Positions 61,562-64,000 of a DNA stretch of 64,000 bases are shown in pieces (positions within the stretch are counted from its first letter, which is position 1; each line of letters starts with the position of its first letter). The DNA is taken from contig NZ_CP020950.1 of the NCBI RefSeq assembly GCF_000172795.2, positions 1-64,000 on the forward strand, read 5' to 3'. The notes beneath the pieces were generated by a model. It ran no database searches, had not been told where the DNA came from, and worked only from the letters and a program-made list of their open reading frames with translations. Made by a program: the position numbers and the translations under genes. This DNA is from Rhizobium sp. CIAT894 (GTDB lineage: Bacteria; Pseudomonadota; Alphaproteobacteria; Rhizobiales; Rhizobiaceae).

Positions 61562-62893
61562 ATGGACCAATTGAACATGACCAACACCGAAATCCGAAAA
61601 GTTCAGGGCCGTCGCGTCTGGGATTCCCGTGGCCGGCCCACCGTCGAGGTAGAGATCGAGCTGGCGTCCGGCGCCATCGGCCGCGCCATTGCGCCTGCCG
61701 GCGCATCGACCGGCACCGGCGAAGCTCTCGATCTGCGCGACGGCGGCAGCGCCCTTGCCGGCTTGGGCATCAACAAGGCCCTGGCTGCCGTCAACGGCGA
61801 AATCGCCAAGTTGCTGGTTGGCCGGGACGCCAGGCTTCAAGCCGAGCTGGACCGAGCCATCATCGAGCTGGATGGCACCCAGAACCGGAGCAGGCTGGGC
61901 GGGAATGCATCGGTCGCAACGTCGATGGCCCTGCTTCACGCCGCCGCGGCCGCGGCCGATCAACCGATCTGGCGATATCTCGCGGGCTCCGACAAGGGAA
62001 TTACCATGCCGTTGCCGGAAATCCAGATTTTTGGCGGCGGAGCGCACGCAGCGCGCCGGGTCGACGTTCAGGATTTCATGATCATGTGCCCTGCCGCCTC
62101 GACCTTCTCGGAGGCTTTGGAGTGGACCGCCGAGGTCTACCGCGCCGCGGGCGACATCATGAAGCGGGCCGGCAAGCTCCAGGGCGTGGCGGATGAGGGA
62201 GGCTACTGGCCGGCCTTCACCAGCAATGAGGAGGCTCTGGATGCCTTGGTGCGGTCGATCGAAGCTGCCGGTCTGAAGCCGGGCGGCGAAGTGGCGATAT
62301 CGCTCGACATCGCGGCTTCCGAATTCGGCCGGGAAGGCAGGTATTCGCTGGCACTGGAAGATCGGCAGCTCGATACGGCCGAGATGATCGACATGCTTGG
62401 CGGCTGGCTGAAGGCCTATCCGATCGTCTCGATCGAGGATCCGCTCGCCGAGGACGATCCGGACGGCTTCAAGGAATTTACCGCCCGCTACGGCTCCAGA
62501 TGCCAGATCATCGGCGACGACTTCTTCGTGACGAACGCGGCGCGGGTAACCGAAGCGATCAGGGATAAAAGCGCCAATGCCGTTCTGATCAAGCCGAACC
62601 AGGCGGGCACGATCACCGAGACCTTCGAGGCGCTCGCCGTCGCCAAGAAGGCGGGTTTTCGGACAATCGTTTCGGCGAGATCCGGCGAGACGGAAGATGT
62701 GACGATCGCCCATCTCTCGGTCGGCTGGAATGCCAAGCAGCTCAAGGTCGGCTCGTTCTCCCGTTCCGAGCGGATGGCCAAGTGGAACGAGGTTCTCCGG
62801 ATCGAGGAGGCGCTTGGAACAGAGGCTTCGTTCGCCGGGTGGTCGGCGCTGGATCTGGCTGAAAACCCGGCCGCCGTTGCCGCCGTAGGCTAG
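61562..62893 (+). CDS. Enolase-family protein lacking one conserved His
   Basis: A 443-aa enolase paralogue. Metal ligands D249 (SLDIAASEF), E292 (SIEDPLAED), D319 (IGDDFF), the catalytic E212 (ADEGGYWPAF) and K344 (LIKPNQAGT) are present, and the H162-type residue (GGGAHA) is kept. However, the usual SHRSGETED motif reads SARSGETED, with A372 where enolase has a catalytic/substrate-binding His. It may still hydrate or dehydrate another phospho- or carboxy-substrate. In the cluster it lies between the cupin and the dioxygenase-like gene. Met6 is a possible alternative start. Confidence 0.85.
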   Translation: MDQLNMTNTEIRKVQGRRVWDSRGRPTVEVEIELASGAIGRAIAPAGASTGTGEALDLRDGGSALAGLGINKALAAVNGEIAKLLVGRDARLQAELDRAIIELDGTQNRSRLGGNASVATSMALLHAAAAAADQPIWRYLAGSDKGITMPLPEIQIFGGGAHAARRVDVQDFMIMCPAASTFSEALEWTAEVYRAAGDIMKRAGKLQGVADEGGYWPAFTSNEEALDALVRSIEAAGLKPGGEVAISLDIAASEFGREGRYSLALEDRQLDTAEMIDMLGGWLKAYPIVSIEDPLAEDDPDGFKEFTARYGSRCQIIGDDFFVTNAARVTEAIRDKSANAVLIKPNQAGTITETFEALAVAKKAGFRTIVSARSGETEDVTIAHLSVGWNAKQLKVGSFSRSERMAKWNEVLRIEEALGTEASFAGWSALDLAENPAAVAAVG

Positions 62894-62935
62894 AATTTGG
62901 ATGGGCCGGCTGCGGGTCTCGCTTAAAAACAGGCG

Positions 62936-62972
62936 TTGACAAAACACCCGACCGTTTTATGCTAACGTTAGC
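62936..62972 (+). promoter_or_regulatory. Promoter and LacI-type operator of dioxygenase-like gene
   Basis: TTGACA (62936-62941), 16 bases, TATGCT (62958-62963), overlapping TGCTAACGTTAGCA (62960-62973), a perfect 14-bp palindrome. The overlap of box and -10 means direct repression. Confidence 0.8.
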
Positions 62973-62991
62973 AAAACGAGATGAGGATGAC

Positions 62992-63993
62992 ATGCTTCCG
63001 GCTGTTAATTTGAAACCTCCCTTCAACATCACGCGCTTCAGCCACGTCGTGCTCGAGGTCAACGATGTGGGACGCAGCCGGGATTTCTATGTCAATGTCG
63101 GCGGCCTCGTCGAAACGGAATTCGCTGATGGTGTCTCCTACCTCCGCGGACTGTCCGAGGCCTGCCACCACAGCCTCGTGCTCGCACCCGCCGGCGGCAA
63201 GCCGGCGTGCAGGCGGATCGGTTACAGGGTGTTCCTGGAGGAGGATCTCGACAAGGCCAAGATCTTCTTCGAGGAGAAGGGGCTTCCGGGGGAATGGGTC
63301 GAAGTTCGAAACCAGGGGCGGACCTTGCTTGTCAGCGATCCCTCGGGGGCTCGCGTCGAGCTTTGCTCCGGCATGAGCGTCCATCCCCGCAAGTTTCTCG
63401 AGGTGCACGAACATCGCGGCGCCCGAGCCCAGGGCCTCGACCATTGCCAGGTCATCGTCGCCGATCCGCTCGGTCTGAGCGCGTTCTACGGCGAACTCGG
63501 TTTCCGGACGTCGGAATATATCGCGGCGGGCGACGATCTCATTGCGAACTTCATGTATCGCAAAGGCGTCTGCCTCGACCTGGCTTTGGTGCCCGGCATC
63601 GGCCCGCGGCTGCACCATTTTGCCTACACGGTTGCGGATAGCAGCGACATCTTCGCCGTCTGCGACTTTGCCAGCCGTTACGGCTATGGAGACAGCGTCG
63701 AACGCGGGCCCGGCCGCCATGGCCCTTCGGGAGTCCTGTTCGTCTATCTGCGCGATCCGGACGGGCACCGGGTGGAGTTCTTCAACAATCACTACACCAC
63801 GATAGACGCTGAATTGGAGCCCATTCGCTGGGACGCGGCATCCCTGAGCACCAATGTCCATTGGGGCATGCCGGCCACCTCGAAGTGGTTCTTCGAGGCC
63901 AGCGAGTTTACGGGAGTGCCGTTGGAGCGCCCGGAGAAGATGCCCAACCCGATGACGCTGGAACGCTATGCAGAAGGGCTCGCGAAGAGCTGA
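62992..63993 (+). CDS. Extradiol-dioxygenase-like (HpaD-type) VOC protein
   Basis: A 333-aa two-domain vicinal-oxygen-chelate protein. The metal triad of the C-terminal domain is visible: His in QGLDHCQVIVADP, His in GPRLHHFAYTV, and Glu in GHRVEFFNNHYT; the tail RWDAASLSTNVHWGMPATSK is shared with homoprotocatechuate-type 2,3-dioxygenases. It probably opens a catechol-like ring between carbon atoms 2 and 3; the exact substrate is not fixed by sequence. The start at 62992 follows GAGATGAGGATGAC. It has its own LacI-boxed promoter and is the last gene seen. Confidence 0.85.
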   Translation: MLPAVNLKPPFNITRFSHVVLEVNDVGRSRDFYVNVGGLVETEFADGVSYLRGLSEACHHSLVLAPAGGKPACRRIGYRVFLEEDLDKAKIFFEEKGLPGEWVEVRNQGRTLLVSDPSGARVELCSGMSVHPRKFLEVHEHRGARAQGLDHCQVIVADPLGLSAFYGELGFRTSEYIAAGDDLIANFMYRKGVCLDLALVPGIGPRLHHFAYTVADSSDIFAVCDFASRYGYGDSVERGPGRHGPSGVLFVYLRDPDGHRVEFFNNHYTTIDAELEPIRWDAASLSTNVHWGMPATSKWFFEASEFTGVPLERPEKMPNPMTLERYAEGLAKS

Positions 63994-64000
63994 GACCTGC

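Noticed and set aside
61550..62947. 465-codon minus-strand open frame over the enolase-like gene
   Set aside because: Antisense shadow; the plus-strand frame carries unmistakable enolase motifs.

Overview
The window reads as a piece of an alphaproteobacterial replicon, most likely a rhizobial (Rhizobium/Ensifer/Agrobacterium-like) plasmid or chromid. The reasons are the GC-rich coding style, Hsp20 genes with ROSE-type leaders, a DUF982 gene, a usg gene, a plasmid-type ScpB remnant and several decayed insertion sequences. No tRNA, rRNA, CRISPR array or replication gene was seen, so the replicon type is inferred.

Layout. (1) 1-4.3 kb: nested, frameshifted transposase remnants (IS3-like, Tn5/IS4-like, IS3-like) between two copies of a 16-bp palindrome, then a serine recombinase. 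(2) 4.9-7.3 kb: a very large (785 aa) tyrosine recombinase, followed by a frameshifted scpB-like pseudogene. (3) 8.1-31.1 kb: a dense defence island. It holds Hachiman (hamAB); two unknown genes plus an ImmA/IrrE peptidase and an XRE regulator divergent from a short type II CBASS operon (CD-NTase, E2-like protein, HNH-SAVED effector); a DUF2235 hydrolase; a Septu pair (ptuAB); an 825-aa HD phosphohydrolase with a C-terminal nuclease-like motif, plus a small partner and a divergent MerR-type regulator; an unusual tyrosinase / micro-ORF / HEAT-repeat / SCO-like copper cassette; and a large SF2 helicase with a possible C-terminal nuclease domain. (4) 31.1-42.6 kb: a fragment of a fic gene, then a stress-protein block with a DegP/DegS-like protease, three Hsp20 proteins (two behind RNA-thermometer leaders), groES-groEL behind a degenerate CIRCE, and two carbohydrate enzymes. 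(5) 43.0-50.3 kb: a GNAT protein, a 901-aa winged-helix/ATPase regulator and an operon of three alpha/beta hydrolases plus a YcaC-like cysteine hydrolase. (6) 50.6-54.4 kb: a second copy of the 785-aa tyrosine recombinase with a complete fic gene diverging from it. (7) 54.6-64 kb: a catabolic regulon whose four transcription units each carry a palindromic site close to TGCTAACGTTAGCA and surround a LacI-family gene. It contains an FAH-family hydrolase, a carboxymuconolactone-decarboxylase-family protein, a Liv-type ABC transporter (with a LivM-LivG fusion and no binding protein), a cupin, an enolase paralogue and an extradiol-dioxygenase-like protein.

How the parts work together. The defence genes are stand-alone anti-phage modules stacked in an integration hot spot. 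The two related recombinases, three copies of a related 22-35 bp direct repeat and a truncated fic copy record repeated insertion and deletion of a repeat-recombinase-fic module. The peptidase/XRE pair probably controls CBASS (CapP/CapH logic), with twin 17-bp repeats between the divergent genes as candidate operators. Heat-shock genes are controlled at RNA level (ROSE) and DNA level (CIRCE). The final 9 kb looks like a LacI-repressed pathway for an aromatic or related acid. The least explained items are the tyrosinase/micro-ORF/HEAT/SCO cassette and the HD-nuclease/partner/MerR unit; both may be undescribed systems.
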